DNA from: Candidatus Lernaella stagnicola
GTDB taxonomy: Bacteria > Lernaellota > Lernaellaia > Lernaellales > Lernaellaceae
Reading direction: 5' to 3'
DNA: 64,000 bases
NCBI GenBank assembly: GCA_030765525.1
Contig: JAVCCK010000046.1
Location: 38,502 to 102,501 of the forward strand
Part shown: positions 62,227 through 64,000 of the stretch, piece after piece
How positions within the stretch are numbered: the first letter of the stretch is position 1
How the letters are laid out: each line of letters opens with the position of its first letter
Program-made: the position numbers and the translations under genes
Notes under the pieces: generated by a model
Database searches by the model: none
Told to the model about the DNA's origin: nothing
What the model saw: only the letters and a program-made list of their open reading frames with translations

Positions 62227-62811
62227 TCAATAGTTTCCTGCTCCAACGAAATGCTCAATGGCGATGACAAAAGCGACAAAAAACGGAAGAGGCTCCGGTA
62301 ATATAGTGTCGCCGTCGTCGTCATCGGGATCGTCGCCTTCCTCCTCCTCTTTCTTTTTTTCCCACTCTTTGTGCGCAGCGGACCACTCATTGAATGATTC
62401 CGCAGCGTCGCTCACCGCTTTGAATTTCGAAAACGGGCTCGAATATGGCCCTTTGAACATATTAAAGAAATCATACATAAACTCGGCAGCTTTGCCCCAA
62501 GGGTACCCCCCGCCTGCGCCGTAGACGCCGCTACGAAAAAGATCCAACAGTTTTTCAAGGTCGGGAAGGTAATTTCCGTTTGGTAGGACAAAGCCTTCAC
62601 CGACAATGCCTAAGTCTACCGATTCAATCGGCGCGTCCCGAAGCGAGTCGTCGATTTCGATTTGCGGCTCATTTCGTATGAGGCTGCCTATCATCTGCGA
62701 AACAAAGTTCCGCAACGCCGCCTCATCCATGTAACCGCCCTCGCCACCCACGGTGAGCGGCAAAAGTTTTTTCGTTTGCGATCCATAGGAAAGCGGAATG
62801 TAATTCTTCAT
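62227..62811 (-). CDS. Hypothetical protein, possibly phage-related
   Basis: This 194-residue protein has no signal peptide. It has an N-terminal MKNYIPLSYGSQTKKLLPLT, a mixed middle, an acidic low-complexity stretch (KKKEEEEGDDPDDDDGDT) and a hydrophobic C-terminal helix (LPFFVAFVIAIEHFVG). AGGAG precedes ATG 62811. It follows the tail-spike-like gene by 26 bases, so the pair is probably co-transcribed. No family is recognised. Confidence 0.6.
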   Translation of the reverse strand: MKNYIPLSYGSQTKKLLPLTVGGEGGYMDEAALRNFVSQMIGSLIRNEPQIEIDDSLRDAPIESVDLGIVGEGFVLPNGNYLPDLEKLLDLFRSGVYGAGGGYPWGKAAEFMYDFFNMFKGPYSSPFSKFKAVSDAAESFNEWSAAHKEWEKKKEEEEGDDPDDDDGDTILPEPLPFFVAFVIAIEHFVGAGNY

Positions 62812-62837
62812 TTTTTATCTCCTGTGAATCCCTTTGT

Positions 62838-63824
62838 CTATTTCAGCAACGTAACGCCTTCACCCGCGGCGCCGCGAAACTGCTGCTTCGCCGGCATCGT
62901 TACGTAATCCCCCTTCTTGTTCTTGGTCCTGAAACTCATCAGGCTCGCGCCCTGCAGCACCGACGCCGACTCCAGCACCACGCCATAGTAATTCGGCGGC
63001 AAGACATCCAGGTCGTTCGTGATCTCCACGCGCGAAACCGACAAATCCCACGGGTTGATGTCGCCGCTTTTCACAAACACATAACTGCTCCCCACCGCCT
63101 TGATCGCCGCGAAATCCGTCTGCCGCGGACTCGTCGTCTTGATCTGCAGCGTGTAATAATCGGTCGGCTTCTCGCCCCACGGCGCGATGTACACGTGGCT
63201 GTTCACCAGCGCCCATACGCCGGTAATATACGGATTGACGATGTACACGTCGCCCATCAGGCTCACCGTCGAATTCGCGTACGCCACCACCGGCAGCGGC
63301 ATCGAATCCAGATAACAATTCTCCAGCGTCAGCCCGCCGTAGCCGTTGGCAAACGCCATCGCGTCCTCACCCTCAAAGCGCGAATACGCCACGAGCACGT
63401 GCGCCATCTCCTGCGAGGTCAGCTTGCCCTCGAACTCCATTCCCAAGAAATCCACGACGCTGTCGATCACCGTGATGTCCATCGTCAGCACGCAGGGCTT
63501 GTCGTCGGCGGTGATGTCGAAAATGCCCGTGGCCGGCGTGGCGTTGAAGGGATCACCGTCCGCGTCGTCGTAATTGCTTTGCGTCCAAATCTCCGGCTGG
63601 ATCGTGAGGCCGGCGTCCGCACCCAGCGGGCGGATACCGCGGATCGTCACCTCTTGCGTGTATTCGGCGGTCGTGCCGGCCTTGAGGTGGATCGTCGTCT
63701 GGTCGTTCACCACGCCGGTGATCAAATCGATCGCCGCCTGCAAATGCTCTTTGGCGTCGCCCCAACTGGTGCCGCCGTTGGCGTCGCTACCCGAATCCGC
63801 GTCCACGTAATAATCAGTCGCCAT
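62838..63824 (-). CDS. Right-handed beta-helix protein, tail-spike-like
   Basis: This 328-residue protein starts YYVDADSGSDANGGTSWGDA with KEHLQAAIDLI, the typical opening of pectate-lyase-like and DUF1565 beta-helix proteins. Repeating short strands follow (IHLKAGTTAEYTQEVTIRG, GLTLENCYLDSMPLPVV, STVSLMGDVYIVNPYI). There is no signal peptide, unlike secreted polysaccharide lyases, which favours a phage tail-spike, prophage or tailocin-type protein. AAGGAG precedes ATG 63824. A promoter with a G9 spacer lies upstream (63938-63965). It ends near a small co-directional gene of unknown function. Confidence 0.68.
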   Translation of the reverse strand: MATDYYVDADSGSDANGGTSWGDAKEHLQAAIDLITGVVNDQTTIHLKAGTTAEYTQEVTIRGIRPLGADAGLTIQPEIWTQSNYDDADGDPFNATPATGIFDITADDKPCVLTMDITVIDSVVDFLGMEFEGKLTSQEMAHVLVAYSRFEGEDAMAFANGYGGLTLENCYLDSMPLPVVAYANSTVSLMGDVYIVNPYITGVWALVNSHVYIAPWGEKPTDYYTLQIKTTSPRQTDFAAIKAVGSSYVFVKSGDINPWDLSVSRVEITNDLDVLPPNYYGVVLESASVLQGASLMSFRTKNKKGDYVTMPAKQQFRGAAGEGVTLLK

Positions 63825-64000
63825 GAAAAAAACTCCTTGTGTCGATGAAAAAAAGCCCGCGGACCGCTGCCGGTGAAAGGACTCGCTGTCGAAAAATCAG
63901 GTGGGAAATCTACGTCGCGCCGCATCCAACAAAACCCATTCTACCCCCCCCCTATATAAAATCAAGGGCGGGTCTATCACCTATTTTAATTATTCGTATA
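63825..64000. other. Upstream region of the beta-helix gene at the window edge
   Basis: These 176 bases become AT-rich towards the edge. They contain the candidate promoter with a homopolymer spacer, listed separately, and no gene that can be recognised within the window. Confidence 0.4.
63938..63965 (-). promoter_or_regulatory. Candidate promoter with G9 spacer
   Basis: On the minus strand TTGATT and TAGAAT are separated by 16 bases, nine of which are a continuous G run (C9 at 63944-63952 on the plus strand). Slippage would change the spacer length, and so promoter strength. Confidence 0.4.

Overview
The window reads as a chromosome segment of a high-G+C, Gram-negative bacterium. It encodes outer-membrane beta-barrels, many lipobox lipoproteins, diaminopimelate epimerase, a GatCAB amidotransferase and an MJ0042 zinc-ribbon/TPR protein. 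Several exported proteins carry very long aspartate runs ((GAY)n codons). FG-GAP propellers, Cys-rich CDDG/CTDD repeats and FGE-sulfatase lipoproteins are also present. Together these suggest an uncultured lineage of the former 'Deltaproteobacteria' type (Myxococcota-like, or a candidate phylum such as Lernaellota). That placement is inference from style, not a database result.

Layout. 1-5.3 kb (minus): truncated methylmalonyl-CoA mutase, two paralogous SGNH hydrolases, a polytopic membrane protein and DciA. 5.5-9.2 kb: a ClC anion transporter with CBS and RCK_C domains, an NnrU/MddA-like membrane methyltransferase and a lipid-anchored SAM methyltransferase. 9.5-21.5 kb: the exported poly-Asp cluster (FG-GAP propeller, two poly-Asp lipoproteins, acyl-CoA synthetase, trypsin-like lipoprotease, FGE-sulfatase lipoprotein). 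Within it the trypsin gene lies between two 303-bp direct repeats made from the ends of the neighbouring genes. 21.6-26.7 kb: FecR-domain protein, lipoproteins, lptM-like gene and dapF in one operon, then a convergent glycosyltransferase and RidA. 27-38 kb: porin, alaS, an AT-rich pentapeptide-repeat gene, an HDOD gene and recD2, followed by an AT-rich ApeA-type HEPN anti-phage gene bracketed by two copies of the recD2 3' end. 38-44 kb: housekeeping genes (transaldolase, cupin, DsrE-like, TrmO-like, argS, NapH-like ferredoxin membrane protein) and tRNA-Leu(UAG). 44.5-54 kb (mostly minus): wHTH, FGE lipoprotein, DUF89, HAD, glycosyltransferase, propeller-phosphoesterase lipoprotein, rplS and an extended trmD. 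54-61 kb (plus): zinc-ribbon/TPR protein, gatC-gatA-gatB (gatA carries a frameshift), a beta-barrel and a TPR protein. 61-64 kb (minus): another poly-Asp lipoprotein and two proteins resembling phage or tail-spike proteins.

How it fits together. The core is housekeeping: translation (alaS, argS, gatCAB, rplS, trmD), lysine/peptidoglycan precursor supply, replication/repair (dciA, recD2) and envelope. Over it lies an accessory layer of surface proteins and AT-rich cargo genes. The strongest leads are (i) two places where a cargo gene is flanked by direct copies of neighbouring gene 3' ends with no integrase in sight, one carrying a probable anti-phage gene; (ii) a set of exported proteins built around poly-aspartate linkers, one ending in a short Cys/Gly tail; and (iii) a promoter with a nine-base G tract in its spacer upstream of the tail-spike-like gene.
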